Source: Hwanghaeella grinnelliae
GTDB taxonomy: Bacteria > Pseudomonadota > Alphaproteobacteria > UBA8366 > Aestuariispiraceae
Assembly: GCF_004005845.1 (NCBI RefSeq)
Contig: NZ_SADE01000001.1
Location: forward strand, 1,488,001 to 1,552,000
Reading direction: 5' to 3'
DNA: 64,000 nt
Shown: positions 1 to 8,952 of the stretch, in pieces
How the letters are laid out: the number at the start of each line of letters is the position of its first letter
How positions within the stretch are numbered: the stretch's first letter is position 1
The notes under the pieces: generated by a model
What the model was told of the DNA's origin: nothing
Databases searched by the model: none
Seen by the model: only the letters and a program-made list of their open reading frames with translations
Translations under genes and position numbers: made by a program

Positions 1-922
1 AAACCTCGGCACGGGCCTTCTTCGCCATGCCGGCGATTTCCGCGTCGGTCAGCGCGATGACCTTGGTGCCCAATTCATCGACCAGCTTTTGTTCGTTGCG
101 TGCCTGGTCGGCTTCCGCGACGCCCCACCGGGTGGTTTCGAACTCGACGGCCTTTTCCATCATGGCCGCCCGGTCGTCGTCGGAAAGGTTCGACAAGCTT
201 TCGTTGGACGCGATCATGAACCAAACCTCGAAATGGGTGTTGGCCGGGATATAGGTCTTGGTGACGTCACGGAACGAGGCGTAATAGCCTTCCGCGCCCG
301 ACCCGATGACACCGTCGACCACACCGGTCTGAACGGCGGTGAAGGCTTCCGCGAAGGGGATCGGCGCGGGGATGTAGCCCAGGGCCTCGCCGGTCAGCTG
401 AAAGCTCTTGATGCCGGGAACGCGGACCTTGATGCCATTCGGTTCGGTGCTGCCGGCCTGTGGGTTGTCGACGTTCAGCGAAATGCCGCCGAAATAGACC
501 GGGTATGCGGCCAGGACGGTGATGTCCTGTTTGGCGAACAACTCGACCATGGTTTCGCGAACCGCGCCGCCTGGTCCGTAGATCGATTTCGCTTCTTCCC
601 AATTACCGGCCAGATAGGGGAAGGATGCGATCTGCATGCGGCGGTCGACGGCGGCGGCGGCCGGTTGGGTCGCCATATCGACGGCGCCGACGCTGACGCG
701 TTCCTGCACGGTCGTGTAATCACCGAGTGCCGAGGCGGGGAAGATTTCGATCTTCACATTGCCGTTGGTGGCGGCGTCGACGGCGGCGGCATAGGCACGG
801 AGTTCTACGTCGATGGTCGCGCCCTGCGGACGGACGTGACTCATCTTGAAGGTTTCGGCGGCGGACGCGGGTCCAGCCAGAACCAGGGCGGCAAGCGCCG
901 TTGCGAGCAGTTTAGTTTTCAT
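1..922 (-). CDS. dctP: TRAP transporter solute-binding protein DctP, C-terminus cut by window edge
   Basis: Periplasmic extracytoplasmic receptor of a TRAP transporter, which captures a substrate (typically an organic acid) and passes it to the DctQM membrane partners. The frame is open from the ATG at 922 to the window start. The start follows an AGGAGA ribosome site and opens a clear signal peptide (MKTKLLATALAALVLAG..ASA) cleaved before AETFKMSHV. The body has DctP hallmarks: an FKMSHVRPQG-like first strand, a GDYTTVQERVSVGAVDM segment and a GVIGSGAEGYYA helix in the ligand-domain region. It is the last gene of the minus-strand dctQ-dctM-dctP operon, 50 bp after dctM. The substrate cannot be read from sequence. 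Residues beyond about 307 are outside the window. Confidence 0.93.
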   Translation of the reverse strand, partial: MKTKLLATALAALVLAGPASAAETFKMSHVRPQGATIDVELRAYAAAVDAATNGNVKIEIFPASALGDYTTVQERVSVGAVDMATQPAAAAVDRRMQIASFPYLAGNWEEAKSIYGPGGAVRETMVELFAKQDITVLAAYPVYFGGISLNVDNPQAGSTEPNGIKVRVPGIKSFQLTGEALGYIPAPIPFAEAFTAVQTGVVDGVIGSGAEGYYASFRDVTKTYIPANTHFEVWFMIASNESLSNLSDDDRAAMMEKAVEFETTRWGVAEADQARNEQKLVDELGTKVIALTDAEIAGMAKKARAEV

Positions 923-972
923 AGACTTCTCCTGTTGATTGGTTGTGTTCTCGTTACGAAAAGGTTGGAAAA

Positions 973-2271
973 TCAGTACCCGAAAAGCCTGGGCAGGAAT
1001 AAGGACAGGTCAGGCCAGAAGGACGTCAGAAAGACGACCGGCACATAGCCTGTCAGGATCAGGAACATCGCGGGCGGGATCACTTTCGTGACCTTCACGT
1101 TGCCGACCCGCGCGCCCAGGTAAAGGATGGAGGCATAGGGCGGTGTGACACCCCCCATCGCCGTGTTGACGCCCATGATGGCGGCGAATTGCACCGGGCT
1201 GATGTCGATCGCGGTCATCAACGGCAGCAGCAGCGGGGCGATCAAAATAATCGCGGTAGCGTCGTTGACCACCATGCCCACCAGGAACAGCAGGATGTTG
1301 ATGAAGATCAGCAGCAGAATCTTGTTTTCCGTGACCGAGAATATGGCCGAGACCATTTTCTGCGGGATGCTCTCATAAACGAACATCTGGCTCAGGATCA
1401 TCGAAAACAGGATCATTACCATGATCGTGCCGACCGCAGTTGCCGCTTCTTTACCAGCGGCCAGGAAATTCGGCAGTTTCAGACCCTTGTAGACCAGGAA
1501 GCCTACCGGGATGGAATAGATCACGGCGATGGCCGCCGCTTCGGTCGGCGTCACGATGCCGCCGTAGATGCCGCCCAGAATGATGACCGGCAGCAGCAGG
1601 GCGGGGATCGCGACCAGACCACGCCGGCTCACTTCGCCGGCCAGTTCCCGGGGACTGGGTTTCTCGTCAAGGATCAGCGGGAACTTGCGGCTCATCCATA
1701 GATTGACCACGGAGAAGGAAAGCATGATCAACAGACCCGGACCGAGCGTCGCCAGGAAACAGGCGGCGATTGAAGTATCGGTGACCCAACCGTAGAGAAT
1801 CATGGTGACCGAGGGCGGTATAAGCAGCCCAAGGATGGATGAGTTCGCGATCAGGGCGGTGGCGTATTCGCGGGGATAGCCGCGCTCCACCATTTCGGGG
1901 ATCAGCAGCGGGCCGATTGCCGCGATGCCGGTCAGGCCGGAGCCGGAGATTGCGCCGATGATCGCGCAGCTAACCGCCGCAACGACACCGAGGCCGCCGC
2001 GCACATGGCCGATGAAGGCATTCACGAAGCGTAGCAATGACGCGGCTATGCCGCTTTCCGACATGATCGTTCCGGCCAACACGAAGAGCGGAATCGCCAG
2101 CAGAATTGGATTGGACAATTGCTGGACGCCCCAAAGCATCATGCCCTTCATGGTCACGTCGCCGATGAAATACATCACGGCCAGCGCAGCGCCGAAACAA
2201 TAGGGCAGGGGCACGCCCAGGGTCAGCGCCACGACCAGGACGCCAATGGCGAGCATTGCAACTTCGATCAT
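973..2271 (-). CDS. dctM: TRAP transporter large permease DctM
   Basis: Large membrane subunit (432 aa) of the TRAP transporter, which performs the sodium- or proton-driven transport step. The length and about 12 hydrophobic segments are normal for DctM. Family signatures include an SGSGLTGIAAIGPLLIPEM stretch near residues 108-126, the GLLIPPS loop, and the C-terminal GVNTAMGGVTPPYA motif. The start ATG overlaps the dctQ stop by 4 bp (ATGA), so translation is probably coupled. Its partners are dctQ upstream and dctP downstream. Confidence 0.95.
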   Translation of the reverse strand: MIEVAMLAIGVLVVALTLGVPLPYCFGAALAVMYFIGDVTMKGMMLWGVQQLSNPILLAIPLFVLAGTIMSESGIAASLLRFVNAFIGHVRGGLGVVAAVSCAIIGAISGSGLTGIAAIGPLLIPEMVERGYPREYATALIANSSILGLLIPPSVTMILYGWVTDTSIAACFLATLGPGLLIMLSFSVVNLWMSRKFPLILDEKPSPRELAGEVSRRGLVAIPALLLPVIILGGIYGGIVTPTEAAAIAVIYSIPVGFLVYKGLKLPNFLAAGKEAATAVGTIMVMILFSMILSQMFVYESIPQKMVSAIFSVTENKILLLIFINILLFLVGMVVNDATAIILIAPLLLPLMTAIDISPVQFAAIMGVNTAMGGVTPPYASILYLGARVGNVKVTKVIPPAMFLILTGYVPVVFLTSFWPDLSLFLPRLFGY

Positions 2272-2738
2272 CGGGCGACTCCGGTGCGCAGGGTACGAAT
2301 GTGAGCGACGAGGTGGCCTGCGGTGAAGACCATCATCAATGCCAGGCCGATCACCAGGGCCACGTCGAAATAGAAAGTCGGGAAGTAGAGCGTCGGGCTT
2401 TCACGCCAGACACGCCACGCATAGCGCGTGAAATCCCACGCCCATGTCAGCAGCCAGATCCCGACAGCGAGGCTGATCACCTCACCCACAATAGCAAGGA
2501 GGGTATGGCCTTTTTCCGTCTTGATGAAGATCTCAAGGACGTTCGCACGGATATGCGAATTCTCGCGGGACGCGTTCGCCGAACCGAGTATATAGAGCCA
2601 GACGGTCGGATAGATCATCGTCTCTTCCAAGCCCATCACCGGCAGTTCCAGAACATAGCGGGTGATGACCTGGACGAATTGCCCGGCGGCAACGACGCAG
2701 ATCAGTCCCGTCAGCAAAATCGATACAAAGCGGTTCAT
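2268..2738 (-). CDS. dctQ: TRAP transporter small permease DctQ
   Basis: Small membrane subunit (156 aa) of the TRAP transporter, which scaffolds DctM and docks the binding protein. Four hydrophobic segments are visible (starting MNRFVSILLTGLICVVAAGQ), with the ENSHIRANVLEIF motif typical of DctQ around residues 65-77. A longer reading to 2867 is open, but I chose the ATG at 2738. It is preceded by GGGGGAAG, gives the normal DctQ length, and the upstream extension is polar and overlaps the divergent lysR start. It is the first gene of the operon and lies 90 bp from the divergent LysR gene. Confidence 0.92.
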   Translation of the reverse strand: MNRFVSILLTGLICVVAAGQFVQVITRYVLELPVMGLEETMIYPTVWLYILGSANASRENSHIRANVLEIFIKTEKGHTLLAIVGEVISLAVGIWLLTWAWDFTRYAWRVWRESPTLYFPTFYFDVALVIGLALMMVFTAGHLVAHIRTLRTGVAR

Positions 2739-2828
2739 GGATGCTTCCCCCAAACGAGCTGTTGAAATAAGTCTGAAGCCATGCACAAGTTCAAATTGGA
2801 AATTTCGCTGAATCCATAGATTGAACTT

Positions 2829-3752
2829 ATGACTATGCTGCCGAACCTCACGATCCGACAGTTGCAAACCTTTCGCGAGGTGATGCGCACAGGCTCCATT
2901 TCAGAAGCGGGCCGGGCGCTGGGACGGACGCAGCCGGCGATCTCCAGCATGATTTCGGTGATTGAGACGGAATTGGGTTTTCCGCTTTTCGTCCGCGACC
3001 GGGGCCGGCTGATTCCCCGCCCCGAGGCGCAGTATTTCCTGGAAGAGGCGGAAGAGGTCCTGGGGCGTCTCGAACGGGCGCAACAGGCCATGATGGAATT
3101 GTCCAGTCATCAACGCGGCGGATTACGCATCGCGTGCTATCCGGCGGGATCCGGGGTTTTCCTGCCGAAGTTGCTGGTATCCTTCCTGCGCGATCGACCC
3201 GAAGTGAAGGCGGATCTGATGATGCGGTCCTCGCTGATGGTGGAAGATTTGGTGGCGTCTCAGGAATACGATATCGGTTTGGCTGAAACCCCCAAACCCC
3301 GGCCGTCGATCCAAATCGAAACATATCGGATGAGCGGCGTCGTCGCGCTGGCCGCGGACGACCCGTTGGCGGCCCTTTCCGTCGTTACGCCCAAGGATCT
3401 GAGTGGCAAGCCGCTGGCCATATTGTTCGAAGAGCATACCTCTACGATTGCCCTGCGTGAGGTTTTTCGTGAGGCAGGCGCGATCATCAATCCGCGCTTC
3501 ACCCTCAGAACCTTCCAGCCGACACTCGAACTGGTGTCGGGCGGGCTCTGCGCGGCGGTGATCGATCCCATGACGGTCGCGTCTTATTCCGGGAACGGCG
3601 TCGTGTTTCGTCAGTTCATGCCGCGCACGACAACCGGGATCTCTATCCTGATGCCGGCCCACCGGCCGCCCTCGCAACTGTCGCTCGCCTTCCACGAAAC
3701 ACTCGCCGCGGAAATGCAGCGCCTGGAAAACCTTACCGGCATGCCGGAGTGA
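2829..3752 (+). CDS. LysR-family transcriptional regulator
   Basis: DNA-binding regulator of 307 aa. The N-terminal winged helix-turn-helix is clear (LTIRQLQTFREVMRTGSISE, then AGRALGRTQPAISSMISVIE, about residues 7-46). It is followed by a LysR substrate-binding domain with an LRIACYPAGSG first strand near residue 98. It is transcribed away from dctQ with a 90 bp shared intergenic region, the classical arrangement in which a LysR protein controls the neighbouring operon. It probably regulates the TRAP genes in response to their substrate (inference). A second ATG two codons in is equally possible. Confidence 0.93.
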   Translation: MTMLPNLTIRQLQTFREVMRTGSISEAGRALGRTQPAISSMISVIETELGFPLFVRDRGRLIPRPEAQYFLEEAEEVLGRLERAQQAMMELSSHQRGGLRIACYPAGSGVFLPKLLVSFLRDRPEVKADLMMRSSLMVEDLVASQEYDIGLAETPKPRPSIQIETYRMSGVVALAADDPLAALSVVTPKDLSGKPLAILFEEHTSTIALREVFREAGAIINPRFTLRTFQPTLELVSGGLCAAVIDPMTVASYSGNGVVFRQFMPRTTTGISILMPAHRPPSQLSLAFHETLAAEMQRLENLTGMPE

Positions 3753-3951
3753 CGGGGCGGCCACCCCGCAATCAGTCTGGTACGGAAGGTAGGCAGATAT
3801 GGAAGGCGCGCGCAGCAATCGCACCTGCGTTGAGGACAATGCCAACGATTTCCACAATAACGTTTATGTTTGACGGTGCATGGTCATGAAAGTACTGGCA
3901 AGGGACGCTTGAGACGACGACCGGACACTGAAGAAAACGCTTAAACCATCC

Positions 3952-4854
3952 ATGTTTGATTACTTTTCACGCGCGACGGGGAGCGCCAAGGAGTGGCTGG
4001 TTCTGCTGCGACCGCTCGACTGGTCCAAGAATCTGGTGGTCATCGCGCCGGTGTTCATGACGCCTATTTCAAACTGGGCTGCCGCCTCCGCGTCAATTTT
4101 CGCTGCGTTTCTCGCGTTCTGCCTGGTGTCTTCTGCCGGGTATATCGTGAATGACCTGGTGGATGCTGAAGCGGATCGATTTCATCCGGTCAAACGCTAC
4201 CGTCCGCTGGCATCACGGGCGATACCGGCGACGAACGCCTCTATTGTCGCGGTCGTTCTGATTGTCCTTGGCGTCGGGGTGTCCAGCCTGACCACGGATC
4301 GGGCGGTGATTTTTTTCGTTCTCGCATACACGGCAACGTCACTCAGTTACTCATTGCTGCTGAAAACGGTTCCCGTGCTTGAATTGGCGGCCGTTTCCGC
4401 TGGGTTTCCGCTGCGCCTCGGCGCTGGGGCCGTTGCGTTGACCGTGCTGCCGTCCGCCTGGGCCCTGGCCTGCGTTTCGTCCGCGGCGTTGTTGGTCGTG
4501 GTGACGAAACGGCGCATGGAACGATTGAGGTTGGGTGAGGAAAGCCACGCGACGCGGGCGGTCATGAGCTTTTATTCGTCCGCCCTGTTACGGTGGTTCC
4601 AACTGTTTTTCTTGATGTGCACAGTGGCCGTGTTCCTGATTTTTCTATCAAGCGATACCGCCGGCCATCGATATCGGACCGAAATATTGGCCTTCGCCGT
4701 GATCCCCATTTTCCTGGCAATGGTGCGATTCATCACGCTCGCCGATAGAGCCCAGACGGATGTCAGCACCACCAAACTGCTCACCGGGGATTGGTTCGTC
4801 GTTGCAAGTTCCATCATCACGGCGGGTATTTTCTACAAAGCGCTGACCGCATGA
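3952..4854 (+). CDS. UbiA-family prenyltransferase, DPPR-synthase-like
   Basis: Integral membrane protein (300 aa, about nine hydrophobic segments). It resembles the decaprenyl-phosphate phosphoribosyltransferase branch of the UbiA superfamily: RPLDWSKNLVVIAPVF near the N-terminus, then NDLVDAEADRFHPVKRYRP from residue 67. The first Asp-rich motif and the HPxKRxRP sequence are characteristic of enzymes that put phosphoribose on a polyprenyl phosphate, rather than of ubiquinone or heme enzymes. The stop overlaps the ATG of the next gene, a huge membrane protein, by 4 bp. That suggests a lipid-linked sugar donor feeding an envelope glycosylation step (inference). No dprE1/dprE2 epimerase genes are visible nearby. 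Confidence 0.82.
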   Translation: MFDYFSRATGSAKEWLVLLRPLDWSKNLVVIAPVFMTPISNWAAASASIFAAFLAFCLVSSAGYIVNDLVDAEADRFHPVKRYRPLASRAIPATNASIVAVVLIVLGVGVSSLTTDRAVIFFVLAYTATSLSYSLLLKTVPVLELAAVSAGFPLRLGAGAVALTVLPSAWALACVSSAALLVVVTKRRMERLRLGEESHATRAVMSFYSSALLRWFQLFFLMCTVAVFLIFLSSDTAGHRYRTEILAFAVIPIFLAMVRFITLADRAQTDVSTTKLLTGDWFVVASSIITAGIFYKALTA

Positions 4855-7634
4855 CCGATCCCGGATCCGCAAACCTTGATAAGATGACGGGGGCGGAAGC
4901 CCGGGGGTTGGACAAGGGGTTAAATAAAGGGATGGACGCGGGGTTGGATACGGGGTCGGACACGGGGTGGGACACGGGGACTGTGCTCCAGCGTCTAGCG
5001 GCGCTCACGCTCGTTGCAGCCGCGTTACAGCCGCCATGGGAGTCGTTGTGGCAGGTCGGCGCAATCGCGGTCGCCGCCGTTTTGATTTTCGGCGGCCGCG
5101 TACAAGCCGACGGCAAGCGATGGTTGGTCGCCATGGGACTTGTCGCCCTTGCCATTTTCGGACGGCTTTTTTTGCCCGGGCCGCAAATACTAGAGGGGCA
5201 TAATGTTCTTTCGGTTTGGCAACGGCCCGCGGCGGTGGAAAAGGTTTTGCCGCAGGCCCTTGTGGATCGGTTCGATGCCATCATGCGCGCCGACTATCCG
5301 GCCATCGCCGATTGCGACACGTCAGAACCGGTTTGTCGGGATGCGCGGACCTCCCCCACAGAGCCATATGCCTGGTCCAACGCAAGTGTTTGGGATGCGC
5401 CGGAAGCGCCTTACTCGCGCATCGTGTCGGCGATTGATTTCGACTCCGTCCTGGCATTGCGGGCCGGCTTTACCGATACGACGCTGTTCAACTGGTACAA
5501 GGACCATCGGTATATCCGCCGCGAAGCGATGCCGTACTTCGTCGTCTTTCAATGGCCGGAAGATGTCGAGGGCTGGGAATTGTGTTGGCGCGGTCGGCTT
5601 TACTGGGAAACGGAAATCGATTCATTCACTGATGTTTCCAGTGAAGCCGGGACCTGCCGAACGATTACAGCGGACGATGTTGGGCGGCGGATTGCGGCGC
5701 TCGATACCGGCAGGTCGATTGGATTGGAAATCACGCTGGTACCGAATGTCCTTGGCACGGTTAAGCAGGTTGTTAAGGCGGTTTTGGCGTTTCTCTGTGC
5801 CTTGATCATCCTGGTTATTCTCGTCCGCCCCGATTTGCGGCGTGTTTTCCCCGCACTTGGGCTTCTCGGTCTTTCCACGCTCGTTGTCTGTGTTGTGGCG
5901 CCGGACTTTCTGACGGCGACAATTCTGCATTTTGGGGGCGGCGACGGACTCACCCATGAATCCTACGGGCAGACAATTCTGCGGTTGGCGCAGGAAGGGG
6001 CTTTGATCGAGGCGTTGAAGGGCGTTGAAGCGGTTTATTACTTCATGCCGGGCTTGCGGTACTTCAGGGCCATGGAAAACCTGTTCTTTGGTGAGACGGA
6101 TTTCGGAATGCTGCTGGCCCTTCTGGCCTTGCCCTTTGTCGTCTTCTGGATTTGCAGGCTTTTCCTTCCCCTTTATGCCGCCGTTGCGGCGACGATTGCG
6201 TTTACGGCGACGACCGTCGGGAAGTATTTGGGGTTCTCGTTCTCTAAGTATATAGAGGAAGCGGCGCTGGGGCATGCCGAACCGCTCGGGTACACGGCGT
6301 TTTTCGCGGCCATCGTGCTGGCTGTGGCGCGTTATGATCGACTGAAGGCTGTTCACCGGCAACCGTACTGGCCCTGGTTGCTTTCAGGCCTTGCCTTCGC
6401 GTTTGCGGTTTTCATGCGGCCCAATCTGGCGCCGGGCGTCGCCGTCTTTTGCCTTGTATTGGGGCTGGCGATGCTGAAGGGCGGGCATCTTCGCCTCGTT
6501 CTGGCCTGGGCTGTTGGCATCGGCGCGGTCTTGTGGCTTCCGTTCCACAACTGGTTCTACGGTGATGCTTTCGTGCTTTTGACCGCCGCGGCGGATATCG
6601 ATGCGAACATGCTGGCGCCGCCGCAACGCTATATCGACGCCTTGGCAGCGGTCTTCCAGGGGGAATTCAACAACGCCGCTGTCGCGCAAATCACGGCGCA
6701 TGTTTCGAAATGGCTCAGCCCATTCAGATTCGCGGTATTGCTCGCCTGTATCTATGCGGTGTTTATCCGACGCGGTGTTCCCTGGCAGTTACGTGCCCTT
6801 GGTGCCGCCGCCCTGGCGCAACAATGCGTGCTTATGTTCTATCACCCGAACGGGCGGTACGAATTCCTGGCCTGGTTCCTGACAACCTTGACCGTCTTGG
6901 GCGTATTTTGGCCGGCCTTCGAACGGCGTTGGCTGGATCGTCTGTCGGGCAGCCGCGCGATGGAGCGTCTTGCCGGCTGGCTGGGCTTGGCCAACCGGCC
7001 ATCGCGCGCGCATCTGGCCCGCCTCTTGGAAGGGCCGATCGATGGGATGACGGCGGTCGATGCGTTCAAGACCTGGTGCCGGCCCTTCGTGAGCCCTCTG
7101 CCGACCATCTTGGCGCGTCTGCCTCGGAATGCCCGAATTTTCGACATTGGTACCGGCAATGGCGCCTTGCTGTATCTCGCCTCTGAAACACGCTCTCCCG
7201 CGGAACTCAGGGGATCCGACTGCGCGGACCGCAGCGCCGTATTGGCGTCACTCAAGGAATGGCGGAACCCACCGCAATTCATCCTGACCGGGAAGAACAT
7301 GGTGCCGGATCTTGCGGGGGCCGAAGTCGTGACCCTGATCGATGTGCTTCATCATGTGGACGCGGGGGCGCAACAGGCATTCCTGGAGGGCCTTTTCAAA
7401 GGCATGGACCCGGGCGCTACTCTTTTGGTCGCGGATATCGACGCCGGCCGGCCGTTTCGGCGTTTCATGAATCAGATCCACGACCTGATTCTCGCGAGAC
7501 AATGGGTAAACCCGCTGCCTGTCGAAAAGACGCTGTCGATGCTGCGCCAAGCGGGCTTCGAAACGAGTGGGGCGGAGAAGGAAGTGGCGCTTTGGTACGC
7601 CCATTATGTGCTTTCCGCCCGGGTTCCCGATTGA
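4851..7634 (+). CDS. Large polytopic membrane protein fused to C-terminal SAM methyltransferase
   Basis: A 927-aa protein starting at the ATG that overlaps the preceding UbiA gene. Residues 10-45 are a low-complexity (G-x-D-x/K) run from 12-bp DNA repeats. Two hydrophobic helices follow (about 50-115), then a soluble, probably periplasmic region (about 120-320) containing a WELCWRGRLYW segment. Next come many transmembrane helices (about 330-700) resembling multispanning glycosyltransferase or mannosyltransferase-like proteins (FMRPNLAPGVAVF, FYHPNGRYEFLAWF). The C-terminus is a class I methyltransferase: motif I IFDIGTGNG at residue 763 and LIDVLHHV at about 830. Coupling to the prenyltransferase suggests use of a polyprenyl-phosphate sugar donor with methyl capping (inference). 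No catalytic glycosyltransferase residue was identified with confidence. Confidence 0.75.
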   Translation: MTDPGSANLDKMTGAEARGLDKGLNKGMDAGLDTGSDTGWDTGTVLQRLAALTLVAAALQPPWESLWQVGAIAVAAVLIFGGRVQADGKRWLVAMGLVALAIFGRLFLPGPQILEGHNVLSVWQRPAAVEKVLPQALVDRFDAIMRADYPAIADCDTSEPVCRDARTSPTEPYAWSNASVWDAPEAPYSRIVSAIDFDSVLALRAGFTDTTLFNWYKDHRYIRREAMPYFVVFQWPEDVEGWELCWRGRLYWETEIDSFTDVSSEAGTCRTITADDVGRRIAALDTGRSIGLEITLVPNVLGTVKQVVKAVLAFLCALIILVILVRPDLRRVFPALGLLGLSTLVVCVVAPDFLTATILHFGGGDGLTHESYGQTILRLAQEGALIEALKGVEAVYYFMPGLRYFRAMENLFFGETDFGMLLALLALPFVVFWICRLFLPLYAAVAATIAFTATTVGKYLGFSFSKYIEEAALGHAEPLGYTAFFAAIVLAVARYDRLKAVHRQPYWPWLLSGLAFAFAVFMRPNLAPGVAVFCLVLGLAMLKGGHLRLVLAWAVGIGAVLWLPFHNWFYGDAFVLLTAAADIDANMLAPPQRYIDALAAVFQGEFNNAAVAQITAHVSKWLSPFRFAVLLACIYAVFIRRGVPWQLRALGAAALAQQCVLMFYHPNGRYEFLAWFLTTLTVLGVFWPAFERRWLDRLSGSRAMERLAGWLGLANRPSRAHLARLLEGPIDGMTAVDAFKTWCRPFVSPLPTILARLPRNARIFDIGTGNGALLYLASETRSPAELRGSDCADRSAVLASLKEWRNPPQFILTGKNMVPDLAGAEVVTLIDVLHHVDAGAQQAFLEGLFKGMDPGATLLVADIDAGRPFRRFMNQIHDLILARQWVNPLPVEKTLSMLRQAGFETSGAEKEVALWYAHYVLSARVPD

Positions 7635-7738
7635 TCGATCCGAAGCGGGGGGCTGCCTGTTCGGACACCGATAGCGCCAAAAGGCATCGGTCACCGGGGT
7701 CGTGCCGGGAATAGCGCCTGAAATAGTGTTGGGAGATT

Positions 7739-7812
7739 TGGAGGCGCGAGCCGGAATCGAACCGGCGTGCAAGGATTTGCAGTCCTCTGCGTAACCACTC
7801 CGCCATCGCGCC
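7739..7812 (-). tRNA. tRNA-Cys (GCA)
   Basis: Read on the minus strand this is a 74-nt cloverleaf. The acceptor stem GGCGCGA pairs with TCGCGCC, there is a T discriminator, and CCA is encoded. The D arm contains GGTTA, the anticodon loop CTGCAAA gives anticodon GCA, and the T arm contains GGTTCGATTCC. The gene stands alone between the methyltransferase fusion and the pcm-like gene. Confidence 0.96.
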
Positions 7813-8086
7813 ATGCGAGGCAGGCCAAGGACCTGCCGCGAAGGGCGCTACTGATAACGATCTTCGCAGGGCATTTCAATCACCCAAATCACCCGATTCA
7901 TATTATGTTCAGATAGGGGTGAGACAGTTGCCGCGTCGACATTGGGCCGATTGCCGATCGAATGCGTTTGGATTGCCTTTCGTGGGGGCGGTTTCTATAA
8001 CAGTCGGCGTTATCGGCCCGTATCCTAACGGCAGCTTTACGGCAGCCGAACGGGCCGTCCGAGATACCGGAAAAAGGTGAGAAGGC

Positions 8087-8743
8087 ATGGACTACGCGCT
8101 TGCACGCCAAAACATGATCGAGAGCCAGCTGCGGACGAACAAGATCACGCAGGATGAATTGCTGGATGCGGTACGGAAAGTGCCGCGGGAACAGTTCCTT
8201 CCCCTCAATAAACAGAAATTCGCCTATCTGGACGAAGACATTCCCTTGGGGGCCGGCCGTTACGAGACGGAGCCCATGGTCCTCGCCACCCTTATACAGG
8301 CTCTGAAACTCGGCCCGGATGACGACGTCCTGGTGGTCGGTGCGGCAGCCGGGTATTCCGCCGCTGTGACCGGGCAGATCGCCAGGTCGGTCTTCGCGCT
8401 TGAAAGCGAGCACGATCTGGCTGCGCGGGCCTCCGAACAACTGACCCAATTCGCCTTCGACAATGTGGTCGTGGTTGAAGGGCCGTTGACCGAGGGCAAG
8501 GCCGACCAAGGACCTTTTGACGCGATTCTGGTCAATGGTGCGGTCGCGGAAATCCCCACGGCGCTTACCGCGCAGTTGAAAAACGGCGGACGTCTGGCAA
8601 CGGTCGTGCGTCCCGCCGAGGACAAGGTTGGCACGATTCAGGTAGCCGAGAATGTCGGCGGGGTCATTTCGGAACGAATCTTGGCAAATGCCAGCGTGCC
8701 GTTTCTGAAAGGGTTCGAGCCGAAGCCTGCTTTCACGTTTTAG
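8087..8743 (+). CDS. pcm: Protein-L-isoaspartate O-methyltransferase-like protein
   Basis: Cytosolic class I methyltransferase (218 aa) of the PCMT family, which repairs isoaspartyl residues. The N-terminus (MDYALARQNMIESQLRTNKI, VPREQFLP) is typical of the alphaproteobacterial branch encoded just before tolC. The SAM motif I reads VLVVGAAAGYSAA where most PCMTs have VLEIGTGSGY, so the glycine-rich loop is degenerate. SAM binding or catalysis may therefore be weakened. It lies about 210 bp upstream of tolC in the same direction, a gene order common in this class (established knowledge). Confidence 0.85.
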   Translation: MDYALARQNMIESQLRTNKITQDELLDAVRKVPREQFLPLNKQKFAYLDEDIPLGAGRYETEPMVLATLIQALKLGPDDDVLVVGAAAGYSAAVTGQIARSVFALESEHDLAARASEQLTQFAFDNVVVVEGPLTEGKADQGPFDAILVNGAVAEIPTALTAQLKNGGRLATVVRPAEDKVGTIQVAENVGGVISERILANASVPFLKGFEPKPAFTF

Positions 8744-8952
8744 GCGCGCTGATGCGGAAAGGGCGGATTTATCGCCTTCCGTGGCCTTGTGTGCGTTGCA
8801 ATAGAACTTACTTTCCTATCGTTAGGGTAGACCCGACTCCTTGTCGGGATTAGGGTCACCACGAACATATTTTTGGGCGGTTCGATTGGGCGGAAGCCTC
8901 ACCGCGTTTTTTTGAAGGGCCCGGATCGGGCTTCTTGGGTACGGAGCAGAGA

